Made by a program: the position numbers and the translations under genes. The notes under the pieces were generated by a model. The model was not told where the DNA came from and did not search any database. It saw only the letters and a program-made list of their open reading frames with translations. From Lichenostomus cassidix (taxonomy: Eukaryota; Chordata; Aves; Passeriformes; Meliphagidae): DNA of 64,000 nucleotides. Where the stretch lies: positions 5,622,263 through 5,686,262 of the forward strand of contig CM039196.1 of assembly GCA_008360975.2 (NCBI GenBank). Reading direction: 5' to 3'. Numbering within the stretch: the first letter of the stretch is position 1; each line of letters begins with the position of its first letter. This document shows positions 13,901 through 27,207 of the stretch, piece by piece.

Positions 13901-14339
13901 GGGCACATCAAACTCTAATTTGTGTCCACGAGCAAAGCACTGGTGCTTTCTGGAGCAGCTGATGCAGTGTGTGTACATCCACATCCCTACTGGTAGCAAG
14001 CTATGGCATATTAAAGCAGTAAGTGAGAACATATGCAACAATGAAATGCACCGCTGCTGCTGGAGGAAGATAAAATGGAAAGCTGTGCAGGGCTTGGCTG
14101 GCTGAGGCTGACTAATGACTCTAATGTTAGTGGCTGCTGATCAAGAAATCAAATGCAGAGCAGTCCATCATCATCACGGCAGGTGAGAGAAGAGTCAGAG
14201 CCAGAGCTCAGAATACCAGAAACCCTCCTTGCTCCTCCAAAACCCAAAAAAAGAAATACAGCATGCATTAAAAACCCCAGCTTGTTTCAATGCATAGTCA
14301 GATTCATTAGAAGCCCTCTGAAATAGGATCCTTTGTTAC

Positions 14340-14600
14340 ACAGTTTGTTGCCAGATGATAAGGACGTTTTGGGGCAGTGTGCTCACAGGAACACAAATGG
14401 AAAATGACGTGATGGACACAGCGTGTCAAAATAACAATCCTCATTTAAATCTTCACATTACAGACATTTTACATCTCAAATGTCAAACATGTAAAATGGA
14501 TTGCCTGCAGAAGCCAACTCGGGGAACATCAATTGTTCTGAAGTTCAGAGCATTAACGTGGGGGGAAAAAAAGAGCCGACTTTAAAGTGCATCAGAAATC
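14340..14600. promoter_or_regulatory. Candidate conserved intronic regulatory block
   Basis: Retained CpGs (gacgtt, gacgtg, gcgtgt, ctcggg, aacgtg, gccgac) occur in AT-rich sequence. A near-CRE TGACGTGA and the hairpin at 14465-14498 also lie here. No coding potential was recognised. Confidence 0.3.
14465..14498. repeat. 10-bp inverted repeat (hairpin potential)
   Basis: CATTTTACAT (14465-14474) and its exact complement ATGTAAAATG (14489-14498) flank a 14-nt loop. An alternative 7-bp pairing (gacattt with aaatgtc) overlaps it. Confidence 0.85.
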
Positions 14601-17316
14601 TTTACAAAATCTGACACTTTGTTCTTGCTATTTCTTTACCTTTGTTAGCACTTCAAGGCCACGTCCCCTTTGTCACTGAGATCACAACAGCTGATGTGAC
14701 ATTTTATGGTGCACACTTGGCATGACTGCCTATGAATGCCCCACTGGTGTGAGGACAGTTCCTGCTCTTGCCCAGCAAGGCTCTGAGTAGAGCCACACCA
14801 CTGTCAGCGTCTAAGAAATTAGAGGATCAGGCATCAAATGGAAGAATTCTTAGGCAAGAAGCATGTCTGTTGTGTAGTCCCAGGAGAAAGCAGGAATTGG
14901 ACCCTGATTTCTAAATGCCTCACCCAATTCCACACATTGATGATATTTATTCACGCAATGCAAACATGAGAAATGCCAGGGCTCTGCTCCTCGCTGATAC
15001 CAGGGCACACATGTTCCTTAATGCTGAAAATCTCTAATCCCTTTGGAGATCTGGCAGGAAGTATTCAGCTACACCAGCCACAAAACCAAGCACAGGGGTA
15101 TTTGTTACCAGCCTTTTCTTTCACAAAACACACAGAGAGGCACAAACCAAACCAAATACTCACTGAAGACAGAGTCAAAGAAAGCCTTAAGAGGGTCAGT
15201 GCTAGCAAGGAATAAAACTTGCAGTTTCCATGCTGATGAACAGCTCTGCAATCTTGTGAATGCACAGGACAGACACATGGATTCAAAGACATCAGTGTGG
15301 ATCCATTTGCATGTGTTACAGAATGGACTGAAACACGAGTCATGGTTGCAGTTAGTGGTTGGAAAAGCTGGTTACAAGATCAAAATTTGTACCAAACTAC
15401 CAGAGATTTTTTTTAAAGTTTGCTCATTAGCCTGACTTTGTCTTCCTTTTGAAAACATACTTTAAATATTCCACAGCTCCTAAATTCCTTTCATGAATGC
15501 TTTCAAATCTCAATCCTGAGTAGAGGCTATCTGATTGTTTTCATCAATACCCCTCACACATCCACTCTTTCCATTACCATAGTTACACTGGCATATCACT
15601 TAAAAGCCACGAAATTGCATTGTATAGGTAGGAACAACACCACTGCCAAATGCTTTAGTAAATCCATCCAGGTGCTACAGCTTCAGAGGCCTTGTATTGC
15701 TGAGGTTTAACTTCTCAGTTCAGCCTTACCTGTTATGTGATCATTATCTCCAGAACAGAAGATACTCAAATACTACAGCAATCCATGTGAAAATTAATAG
15801 AATGACTTCTAGAAACTGCGAGTCATGAAGTGTGCAAAACCCTTCAGGAATGAAAGCTTTGGATGATTAAATTTTCCTTTATCAATAAACTTTTTCAGGG
15901 CTGAGCGAAACAGGTATAAAACATCTGCACTTTTAAAACAATGTGAGGCAAGCAGGGCACGTTATCCAGGAAAACTGATTTCCTAAGTAATTACTTCCTT
16001 GCTTATTGAGGTTTCAAGCCAAGCAAAAGGTCAGTGATGATGGACTGTGCTGTCCTGCAGTAAATAAGGTTAATATTACTGTATAGCTCTGTTTTGCAGT
16101 CGCAGGGCATGAGAATGAACCTAAGCACAACTTGCAACATTTGCTCAAATACAGATTCAAATACTACTCTGCATGAGGGAAGGATCCTGTGAGGTGCTCC
16201 ATCCCACTGATCACTTAGAAATGGGATCAATTTGTTGGTGCCTGCTCACTTCCAAAAGATCAGTTGCATTTTTTCAGGTGGGTGTGTTGGTTGAAGTGCT
16301 TGGATGAACCTTCCAGGATCTGACAACTCCAGCTTTACACTGGAAGGGAAGCACATGAGCTTCTCTGCCAGAGCCCACATTGGGATCATACAGTGGAGTT
16401 TCAGCTTACTTTAAGATGAAGTTGATATACATGAAAATGAAGATGACTCTAAGGTGGTAATTTGTGTCCTTCCTAAGAGGTCTTAAAAATAAGAGCAACC
16501 TAAAGTGCATACTCGGGCTTCATATTTTTTAGCATTTATTTCTAGAGTTGCTAACAACAGTACCCTTAACCCAGCAAAATATGTCCCAGAGGAGCTGTTA
16601 GACAAGCATCTGCACTGGAGATGAAAGGCTAGGAGATGTGAATTTTCAAATGAAGGAGAAAGAAAGCTTCTTTTGCATCAGTTGCAGTTTTCCCACCGTA
16701 ACAATTCTCAGAAACACCTTCACAATTCCTGTAACAGCATTTCCTTAGAAAATTCAATTTCTGAAAAGTAAAACGTTCTCTTAGGGGGAAAAAAATAAAT
16801 TGACACACTGACTACATGGTCTGGGTTCATTTGAATATTCGACCAGTAGGACCAAAAAAAAAAAAAGAAAAAAAGAAAAGGGCAACTGGAACAGAGCGAG
16901 GCTAACACAGCTCCTACTGGTGCTCCTGGGAAGCTCTGGCTTGGGCTGATGGCCACAGAACAAAGGCAAAACCAGACTCTTTGTAATCATCTACACAATA
17001 TCTTTGTGTAGATACATACATACACAATATGCCAGAGTCCACTGGTGAATAAAAGCTTGGATGAAAAAGATCCTGTTCTCCTACTAGAGGCCAGAAAATG
17101 TGCTTGAAGCACACACTCAGAGCCAGAGTACCTGTGCACACTGTGGGGCAGCTCTGAGAGGCAGCACACACATGCACAGCTTTTGCAGAGCCATCACTTC
17201 TCTCCAGCCTCATCCTGTTACCCCTGCACAAACCTCGCTCCCCTCAATCCCCCCTCTGCAGACAGCTGAGATGGAAACATCACCCTGCCCGAAGTGACAG
17301 CACAGGGGAGATTTAC

Positions 17317-17514
17317 CTGATGGGAGCTGACTCATCCCCTTTATCGAGCCAGTCCTGGGGTGGGATGATGTACATGCACCAGAGCCCCCAGTTGTAGCCG
17401 TGGGCGGCGTTGGCGTATTGCTGCACTTCAAAGGTGTTGTACTTGATGTTGTCGATGGCCGGCAGGATGATCCGCTTGCGATCCTCCTTGATCCGTGTGA
17501 GAGCAGGTTCCACC
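17317..17514 (-). CDS. GALNT9: GALNT9 coding exon 5 (end of GT1 half and linker)
   Basis: This 198-nt exon encodes about residues 254-320. The acceptor is ttgctccag and the donor gtaaat, the weakest donor of the five. The first G completes Trp (TGG), and the last AG begins the Arg completed in exon 6. The peptide is VEPALTRIKEDRKRIILPAI, then DNIKYNTFEVQQYANAAHGY, then NWGLWCMYIIPPQDWLDKGD, then ESAPI. It matches GALNT9 almost residue for residue across AIDNIKY and QQYANAAHGYNWGLWCMY. The W-V-E-P junction has Val where I recall Ala in human and Leu in canonical members. SAPIR-TPAMIG spans the exon 5/6 boundary and corresponds to the canonical APIKTPMIAGG. Both flanking introns are phase 2 and the length is divisible by three, so skipping this exon would keep the frame but delete 66 residues. 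Longer overlapping minus-strand frames here read into introns. Confidence 0.95.
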
Positions 17515-20500
17515 CTGGAGCAAGGAAAACAGCACACTGGTTTACAGCCATGCAGGAGTCCCAGGTCCTGCTTTGCAGGTTGATGGAGTGAGGTTCTGTA
17601 ATCCTGAGAGCTTGAGCCCAGAGAGATGGGAAACCCATGGAGGGACAGGGCAGAGCTGAGCCCCACGCTGCCGGGACTGCAGCTGGTGTGGGAATTATCA
17701 CACAGCATCTTTGTGAGGCTGTGCCAGAGTTTAACAACACAAAAGTTGACCAAACACTTATTCTGAGGGTTGGAGACTGTTAATTCATTTCACGAAGGAC
17801 AAGTGTTGAGAGACACCATCACCAATAGCAGCTAAATGGTCTCCTACTGGCTGCACCACCAGGATTCCTGGTAGCAATTAAATACTGGCTGGCAGGGCTT
17901 GAAGAACTAAACACACACCAGGGACTGGAAGAATCTGAAGGTTACTCAAAGGTTTTAATCCTGTTTCCCAAGACTGACCCCATCAGATCTAGTTTGAATG
18001 ACAAATGTGGCTGCATTATGCCTTTTAAAACCTCTTTGGTGATGAGAAGATTTCAGGTGCCAGATGGTGCAAAAGCAGTGAACTGCAGGAAATGTTCCAT
18101 CATTTCAAAAGGCTTTAAAACATCAATGTGCTTTCCACAGAAGCTACATCCCAAAAGGAAAGTAAAAAGCTTCAGTGCAAACACTCATTTTTGACCAAGG
18201 TAGTCTGAGTTTGCTATGAATTTACAGAGAAACTGATCCAAAGGGGTAGCAGACTTACATAAGGGTGGAAATCATTCCTCAAAGCAGTATTAGAAAGAGC
18301 CACTGGTTCACTCCTTTGTAAGTGTGTTTCCCCTTGAAATGAGCTTTGAAGATTTTGCAGAGCTCTCACATGGATCTTTAAGGGAAAGGTGGTTTGCAGT
18401 GACTCACAGAGGTAGAAGGATTTAAACACTGATCTTTTCTCATTTTTCTTTTGCTGTTGGTCAGAAGGTAAATTGCTCCTTTGCGGTTTCAAGTTTGTTA
18501 CTTTATATTTTGTTTGTTCTGTTTAGTTTGTTACCATGAATTTTCTTGTGTAAGCTGACAAGATACGTGATTCAAGCTCTCAATTCATTTGGGTTTTAGG
18601 CCACACTTGTGCACCCCCATAAAGAGCCAGTGTGACCTACCAAATCTGGATAAACCTCTGCCATTATTAATAAGAGATTATATTTATGAGATTAAGTGTT
18701 TTAAAGGCCAGTGGGTGGATGGCAGAAAAACTCTTGCAAATCCAACAAAGCAGGGGCGAATGCAGAAAAGCTGAATCTGCTTTGTTCTTTCCATCATGTT
18801 ATCTCTGCTCATCAGCAGAAGAAAATTAGGAACTATGAAGACTGGGAGTTTTCCAAACTATTTTTATCTTTCTTGGTTAGAATTTAGTCACCAAGTCCTC
18901 CAGTTCTGAATTATGTTTATGTTGATACAAAGCAAGGCTGTTTAACCACTGTGCTCAAAACTATCCTGGAGGTTCCATGTCCCTTCTACAATTCCTCTTG
19001 GGATGCTCATTTTTCAAGTATTTTACTTTGTAGGGTAGACTGAGATTGTGTAATGAAAAAGCTGAAAGATAAGGAATTCTTCCCCCTAATGTCAGATATC
19101 TGCAATGGACCTCCCATATGCCCAGTAATTGCCTCAAACTTCCATTCTCAGCAGAGAGAGGCAGAGGATGGCACTTTTATAGTCAGAATCCTCTCACAAT
19201 AATGCAGACACTGAAACTGGGTGAGATTAATAATGTTCCAGAGGACCCTATTTTAAATAGAAAGGGAATTTAGCCTGCCACTTTGCAAGTCTTGAAATTG
19301 GACTGCTGAAGTGTATCCCAAATAATGGTTAGAGAGAGAATGTGAAGAAAATATTTAACAGTCACACTGGTTTTCAGCCCTTAATCATATTTGTGATTGG
19401 GTTAATCCAATACTTGAGTCTTGGAAATGCTAACCTGGTCCTCATTTTCTTCTTTATAAAAAGAACAATCCACTCCCAGCTCTGGTGCTGCTCTCACACC
19501 AGCTATCACCAAACTACTCCTGTCACTCTACAGCTGATGAATTTCTGTGTTTTTTCCATTTGCATGGCTCACATTTATTACCACTTGACATGGTATTTTG
19601 CATCTGAATGGCACAAGGAGGGATCTGTGGAGTGTAATACAACAGTTGGGTCAAAATACATGATGAAATTCCATTAATCTCTATCAACCTATTAATGTGA
19701 AATCACAGATTCTGAACTTCCATGAAATCTGAGGCATCTGTAAGCTGTCCCTCTGATGGAAGTTCTGTTTCAGACCCCTGCACTCAACAAATGTAAATGT
19801 TTAGGATACTACTGCTTGAACAAGTGTTGATTTCTCTACCCTCAGGTGACAGAAAAAGTAAAATCCCATGCCAAGGTTAGGGAGTCAATTGGTATGAAAG
19901 CAACTGCTGGAACTTCATCTTCTGAACCTTCCATCTCACCCATGGAGGTGATTTCCTAGCTCTGTTGGTACCCAAATGTGTGGAAATCACATCCCTGCAT
20001 GTATTAGGAACAGGAAAGGTTCAGTATGTGCACAGACTGCACGGCTTCCGAAATATTTTCACACCCACGAGTAAGAAAGCAGGCTCTGAATCACAGATGG
20101 AAAGAGAAAATCCAGGGCAGAGCTGTTCTCTTAGCACAAACCCAGAATGGAGAGCCTTTTAATTAAACATTGCATACCTGAGAGACTTCCCAGCCTGTCC
20201 TGCCCTATAAAGGACAGCAGAGAGGGGATTCAGAGGCTCAGCCCAAGCTCATCTCAGTGAGATCAACAGGAACACTCAAATCCCAGATCCTGCCAATTCT
20301 CCTCTCACTGCCAGCACTGCTTGTGGTCTGTTTTCCTGCCTGCCAAGATCCCCAGGTCAGGGCCAATAAAGGACTCTGAGCTTGAACAGGACTGGGAATG
20401 GACTGTGTTTGCATTGCTCATCTTGAGTAATCCATGAAATATGAGGAGGTTTCATTGCTATTCATGGCTAGCAAAGTCCAGCCTCAGGGTCACTCTGGAA

Positions 20501-22824
20501 GGCTGAGCTGAGCTGCACATTCATCAAATCCTCTGTCAACTTTCCTGGCCACTCTGGCATTATCTAATTGCTTCAGGTTTTTGAAAGCACTATGATTAAA
20601 TCTTTCCTAATAATTTCTAATTTTTTTCCCTAATTTCAAACTTGTACATTATTGTGTAGATTTGCCCATCCTCTTTATAGACATCAGCATTCTTCCTCTG
20701 TTTTTTTAAATCCCCTTGACTTGTTTTTTCCATCTGCAGAAGTCAGGAGCTCCTGGTAGCTCACAGGACTGAAAGGATAAGAGGGGAAGGGGTTGCTGAA
20801 GTCCAAGTAGATCCAACATGCTGAGCTGATGAGCTGCAATATGTTGGTGGAGTATTTCCTTCCCACATGGGCACTGCTGGCAGGGAGGGAAGATTCAGCC
20901 CTGCCTGATTAGGTGCATAAACCAGATGTGAATTTTGGGATCCATTTCTGTTTTTCACAGATACAAAAATATGAGGTTCCCAGCTTGCATCTGAGTCAAG
21001 GTACTTTATGGGCAAAGAGCAGCATATATTGTTAACAAGTTATTTACTGGAGCAAGAGGGAAAGTTCTCCCAGGCATATTCATAGACATGATGGATTTCA
21101 GTAAACTAAATACAATCAAAAGATTCTGCTTTAAAGGTAGTGCTTCACATCATCCAGTGGGGTTTTTTTCCACCTAATAAAAACCAAATAGACAATTTGG
21201 ACTGGAATTTGAGTGACACATGAAGATCCTCCCTTCCATCCTCTCTAAAAATATCTATTTATCAGTGTCCTCCTCTCTTTCTGAACAGATTGTTGGTGAA
21301 CGGATAAAACCAGAAGAGAAAGGACAGTAAATTTAGTTCTCTTATAGACTCCATTAAGCTAAAGGGTATTTTCACTTCAGTTTTATTCACTTTGATTTGT
21401 CCAAGTCTGTTGAGCACATCACTAAACAGCACATGCATTCAGTGCTTTTGCCCACCAGTGGAAAGATTTCTTCATTAACAGCGGATTTTCTAAGGTGTTG
21501 AGCACCCATGATGACTTTATTTGGAGCTCCAGCAATGCTGGTTCTGTGGGATTCACAGATTAAATTCTCCTAAGATAAACACTGGAGGCAGAAAAAGAGC
21601 TGGAAGGCAGAACTGAAGGCAGAGTACAGAATAAGCCTGTAAGAAGATTGAGAGCAAAGGCAGGGGCCATACTGTGATCACACAGGCCTCTCTAATCCCA
21701 TTGTCAGTCTATCTCTGAACATATATGCAGTCTGTATTTAACACTGGGTTGATTCAGAGCAGCTCAAACCCCACGGGAAACCACAGCAAACAAAAACTCT
21801 GTGTTGTCTTACATCCTTATCAGATTGCTGGAGAATTCATGCCAAAGGGGAAGCCTGATTTTGCACACCGCTAAAAAGAACAGCTTCTTCCAGATAAAAA
21901 ACAGATAAAAAGAAGTTAGTAATGAGCTCCTCACTGCACATGATTATATAATTCACCTTTTTAAATATGTAAAAACACCTGCTGACTTCAAGCAGACTTC
22001 TAAAAAGGCACAACATTGGAATAAATGCACACAATCCAAGGGAATCCACATGCATGCCTAAGGCCAGATCCTCTGCCTCCCAACTCTGCTACTTCAATGG
22101 CCTTCACAACTTCAGGGATTCTGTGCTAACATGCAGCATCTGAGGAGCAGACTTTACCTTCTAGTTCTTAATTAGAATGATTGTACAAGGCATTTGTCAA
22201 TAAATTCCTCCCTGCAGCCCAAATGTCACTTTTTCTAAATTTGTTCAAAAGTAAATCCTTTTCTAAATGACAGGACTTGCATTGGGAAATGTCTCTCCAC
22301 TTCTGCCCTATCCCAAGTGGGTACCCAAATACCCTAATCTCTGAGTTCTTCTGAGACAAACACGTCTCTGTTTTTTTCTTCTCCACCATCACTGTATTAA
22401 TTTTTACTCCAATAAAAAATGAAGGACTAACATTAAAAAAATCCAACCTTGCTTTCACAAATCAGAATTTCTTTCTCTTGCAAGCAGTTAGGGAAGAGTC
22501 CTTGTAAGACATAAATGAAAGACAACATGGTCTCATCTGCTGGATTTTACAGCTCAGTGGGTTTAACACCATATTTTACTCTGGTTCTACCACTGTCAGG
22601 TACCATGAAGTATAAACTTAACAGAGAAATGTAAGAAAAAAGAAAGCTGTGTAAACTGAAAGCTTATTTTGCATGATTTTATACACTACCTCACATTTCA
22701 CTGACAATATACATTTATCAGATGCAGACAAGCAGATCTCCTGACATCCATAATTCTTCACTGAGGCCATCCAAGGAATATTTAATGTGGAATGCCTTTC
22801 CTGTAAATAAGCATTCAGAGAACT

Positions 22825-22838
22825 AATAAATAAATAAA
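22825..22838. repeat. Short (TAAA)n microsatellite
   Basis: About three and a half TAAA units in intron 4. Confidence 0.8.
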
Positions 22839-23412
22839 TTTAATTCTCCTTTCCTCAGTCTCTGAGAGAAGAGAGAACTTCCCCATCTGTCCTGCCTGAC
22901 ATCTCTATCAGCACTCCCTTGTGGCCAGGGCAGGTTCAGACCCACAGCCCCAGCCAGAACAGAGGACATGCAGCACCAATGCCTGCTGGAGAGTTAAAGA
23001 TCACCTCTTGGGCTGCCAAACCTCAATGGCTCTTTTCTGCACCACTGCAAAGCAATGAGGATGCTTCAGTGAACATCCCAGGCTGCTGAGGTAGATGAAT
23101 AGCTGAAGCTGCTTTTCTGGTACATCCTCTGCATGAAGGCTGGCACTGTCCCATGGATCCCACATGGCTTAGGCTGCACACTTCCTTCTCCACTCAGATA
23201 ACACTGATTCACTCTTGCTATCTAAAACACGTATTCCATTCAGTTACCAAAGTGATCCTAAGGCTTTGGATGAGAAAAAAAACTCCCTCAATAAACACAC
23301 GTCCTTGCCTTTTCATTTGGGCTTCCCAGGTCAGCCTTGGCTTGGTCCCAGGGATGCTGCAATGAACCATGTGCTGAGCAGGAGTGATGAGCTTGAATGC
23401 TCCAGAGGGGAG

Positions 23413-23440
23413 GGACTGCACAGGAGAAGGACTGCACAGG
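23413..23440. repeat. Direct repeat of ggactgcacagg
   Basis: The 12-mer ggactgcacagg occurs at 23413-23424 and 23429-23440, with a period of 16 bp. Confidence 0.85.
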
Positions 23441-26400
23441 TAATTTGACCTTCTCCTCTTCCCTCATTAGAAGGAAAGGCCACCTGGACCTTGTCATGTC
23501 CCCAGAGAGCCACCTGAGCTTGAACAGGAGGGACAGGGAGGTTCCCTGTGGGTAGAAAATGGCTTCTAGCACATTGCATGAATATACTAAAGAGAGCTTT
23601 CAGGGAGAAAAGACCCTGGAAAAAAGCATAATCACCTCTGTTACTGAGTACTTGGAATAACCAAAATCAGTAGAAGATTAGGAGGAAATCAACTTCCTTT
23701 TTCCTTCACACACCTTTTTGAGAATCCATTGCTTATGACCACTACAGCAAACTGCACCACACCTTACAGCATAAAGCAGCATCTGTAAAGTATCATCCAC
23801 AGGCCTAGGGATCTTGATCTTCTCAGTTCATTAAAACACCAATTTTGTATATTTTTAAAATGCTGACAACTTCAGGGATAATCCATAATGATGAGATGTG
23901 TGTGACACAATCTGATGGATGCTCAACTTAAATTTCATGTTCTCTTTCTCCTGCCAGGCTCTGTCTGTCTGGTATGTTGAAATCTTTTGATTAAATCCTT
24001 TTACTTCACTGCTTCCTTATTGATACTCGCCCTTTGTCTGGAAAAATTTTAATTACTACAGGACTGCATAACTCCATTCAGTGCTCTGATAATACCTCTG
24101 TGATAGGAGCAAAAGCAATTCCTAAGATAGAATGCAACTATAATACTCTATCATTATGTCTTCTTTTATGGCTCCTAGCACCTTCTTTATGGCTGCTAAT
24201 ATATTGTGGTTTCTGCCTTTCACATACTGATTTCTGCTCTCCTTCACTCAATGTGTCCTTTTCCTCACCCAGAGAATTAACACCCTATCTCTGTAATCTC
24301 TTTCCTGCTCCTAGATATAATGCAGGGAAGGTCTCTTCTCCTTGTCACGTTATTCTTTCCCATCTCTCAAAGACAGGAGTCTGCACAATGCCCTGCATGT
24401 TCTGTAACACAATCAGCATCCAGGATGTGCTGCTCTGCTCTCAGCCTTGCTGGGGGGGCTTAAGGCACAGTGGGTGAAACTAATGCAAAAATCAGAGCAG
24501 GAATGCTGAAATCTTCAGAGGACTGAAGGAAAACTCAACTAAACAAGCCTAAGTACATCCTCAGAGAGGAAAGCATGGGAGCTTTTCATACCTCTTGGTT
24601 CTGCTGGGTTGCTGACTCCCACTGACATTAAGCAACCATTAAAAACAGAGCAGGTTCTGCAGCAGGATGGGTAGAATTTTACACATGAACAGTACTCATA
24701 CATTATCCTTTAATTCTAATTTAAAATTTCATTTGAGAATTAATAGCAATGGCCTCCCTTTCAGGCAGTCCTCTCCACTTCCACTCTCACAGCAGCAGTA
24801 TTGGCTCACACCATCAAAAGCCTTGAGGGGAACAGGTCAGTCGAAAATCACTACTCTGAGATAACATATTTCTACACCTGAGAAGCCAAAAAGCAGCAAT
24901 TAAGCACAGCAAAATAAATAATTCAATAGCTAATTTGACCTGCCAGGTTGTAGAGTATTTTTTTATATCCTACCAGATTGTAATTTAGTTTAGAAGAAGT
25001 GTCCCTGGAGAGCAATGCTGTGAGAGCCCATAAAATGCTACAGTGTGATATCAGGCAAAAAGCCACCTGTAAATGGACCACTACTGTTTAAAGAAGTTTT
25101 TTTTGTTGTCAGTCCTACATATTTCATAAGAAAGTGATGAAGTCCTTCTTTGATTCTTTATGAATTAATCTGCCAACTGATTAGGCAGGTAAAGCAGCCA
25201 TAGATTGGGAAACTAAATTGCACTGCAGGCACTTGACTTTTAGATGGAACACAAACCAAACAGAAAGCTAATGCTCTTTTCTGTGGTAAAGGAATTGGCT
25301 TCATTTTAATTGCCTCACAAATAATCCATAGACAGCTTTTAGTGGGAGCAATCCATGTGGCCTCTGAATACATAAACAAGCATTGAAAAGGGGGGGAAAT
25401 ACTCATGCAAGGTGCAACTTAGTAGGAGAAGAGAAGAGCAGAACTTTAACAAGACTCCCACCTCACTCCCATGTTTATAGGGCTGGGGACTGGGGACAAT
25501 GCTAACCTGGTGGGAAAAAACCAGAGCAGTCCAGATGGAAGGACTTTAGTTGCTCCCAGTCAAAGGAGATGAGGTGAAAATGGAGATGACATGTGCACAG
25601 GTGGGCAGAGTTAAAGGCAGGAGGAAGGGGGTGGAACAGGGTGAGATGGCTCTGAGCAGCCACAAAGGGTGAGTGGAACAAGAGGAGAAACACCAGCAGG
25701 GAACACTCAGAGCCCACAGGGGCAGCTCTGAAATGAAGGGATCCAGGATGCTCCTGGGGCACGTTTGCTGTCCCCATTGATCAGCTGAGTGTCCCCAGCA
25801 GGGCAGAGCCTGGCTCAGCAGAACAACTGAGACTTGAGTGCACCAGGGAGGGGCAGGAAACACAAACACTTCATCTCAGACATACACTCTCATTTACTGA
25901 GCAGTCCAGGTTCTTGCTATGCTGATTTCAACCCTTTCTGACATTAATGCAAAGCACTACAGTAAAAAAAACAAACCCTAACAAACCCCAAAGCAACCAC
26001 AAAGCCCTTTCCTGCTTACTGACACCATTGCTGAGCTTCCCTGGTACAGAACATCAGCCAGATCTCAGTCTCCTTTACAAAATGATAACAAAATTCACCT
26101 CAAGCCTCAGAAAATTGCAGCTTGGGCAGGACAAGCACTGGGGACAGCACACAGAGCATACTTTCTCCAGCTTTCCTTGTCCAATAGCTGATATTACCCT
26201 AGATGAATGTTTGAAAAGATTTGAAAGATATACCTACTTTAAAAGCAAATAAATAAATTAAAGCAGCTCTTAAGCTTCTAGAAAATTACTACAGCTGCTA
26301 TCATAGTCTAACATAGCCCCAAGGAAAAAAATGGGATGAACATAAAGCAGGTGCACTACAAGACTTATTTTATTGCATCTTCCATTTTATAAAGATATTC

Positions 26401-26665
26401 ATGAACATATAAAAATAAACACTCTACTCCTTTGCAATTAAGTTTCTCTCTAGTTTTAAGTACAGCTATTTTTAGTTTTAATTTGAGGACATCTCCCAGA
26501 ATTGCAGAGCATAATAATTTCCACCGTAACTCTGCATCATCATTATCAAATACCAGCCTATCTTTGGAAAATGCACATTTTACATGCCTTAAGTCCCAGC
26601 AGCCCTTTTGCAGCTGATGGTACAGATCAGCTCCTACAGGCTCAACTTCCAGTAATGCCAAATTT

Positions 26666-26684
26666 CGGCCACCAAGTGGTGCTA
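26666..26684 (+). promoter_or_regulatory. Candidate CTCF-binding site
   Basis: The 19-mer cggccaccaagtggtgcta matches the known vertebrate CTCF core (TGGCCACCAGGGGGCGCTA) at 15 of 19 positions, including the GGCCACCA and GCTA ends. The A at position 10 and T at position 12 are variants I believe the site tolerates. The motif points along the plus strand, within intron 4. Occupancy cannot be judged from sequence. Confidence 0.5.
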
Positions 26685-27207
26685 CAAAGGTTTATTCCAA
26701 ATGCAGTTCTGGCCCATTAAACCAAAAGGGGATGAGGAAAGGCATGCTAATTTCAAGCCCTATTAGAAAATGCAGGCAATAATTTAATGCTTCCTTCAAA
26801 TGTAAATGCAAGAAAATTTATGAGGAAATCAGATTAGTATTCAAATTTCTAAGAAGAAATGATAGAAAATGATAAGGAGGTAAAAAAAGCTCTTGAAATC
26901 CTCCAGCCCAGAGCCTCCTAATGGTGTCTCTCCATTTGACTGCTTTGGGATTTCACCTCCACTGTGGTTCCAATTCCTTCTCTCTCCACTGAGCTGTGCT
27001 AGACCAGGCCCAACAGCTTCTGCATGGGTCGTGCAGCCATTGCAGGAGACCTTGCAATAATCAGGAGCACAACTCAGAAGTAACTGCTGAGGTGATAACA
27101 GCAGCATCACCCCTGTTAGCTGAGCTGAGCAAAACCCTCCATCAGCCCTGGGGACACAGGGATGCTGTCCCAGTGCCACTGTCCCCCTGGGAGCAGGCAG
27201 CACTCAC

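Larger units (their letters stand above)
10920..17316 (-). other. GALNT9: GALNT9 intron 5
   Basis: This 6397-bp intron lies between exons 5 and 6, with donor gtaaat (17311-17316) and acceptor ctgcccag. It holds no convincing gene. A CpG-retaining block near 14340-14600 contains a 10-bp inverted repeat and is a regulatory candidate. A purine tract dominated by A runs (16854-16880) is simple sequence. The rest is unremarkable AT-leaning DNA. Confidence 0.85.
17515..27207 (-). other. GALNT9: GALNT9 intron 4
   Basis: This 9693-bp intron lies between exons 4 and 5, with donor gtgagt and acceptor ttgctccag. No gene is supported. It contains a short TAAA microsatellite (22825-22838), a 12-bp duplicated element at 23413-23440, and a candidate regulatory block near 26400-26740 with a strong CTCF-like site at 26666-26684. 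A 98-codon minus-strand open frame at 26365-26661 overlaps that block but resembles no known domain. Confidence 0.85.

Noticed and set aside
17210..17753. 176- and 146-codon minus-strand frames over exon 5
   Set aside because: The 146-codon frame is exon 5 read through into intron 4, and the 176-codon frame is an out-of-frame shadow. Splice sites define 17317-17514.
25500..25870. GC-richer minus-strand frames (91 and 107 codons)
   Set aside because: Low-complexity Leu/Pro/Ser peptides without domain; intronic.
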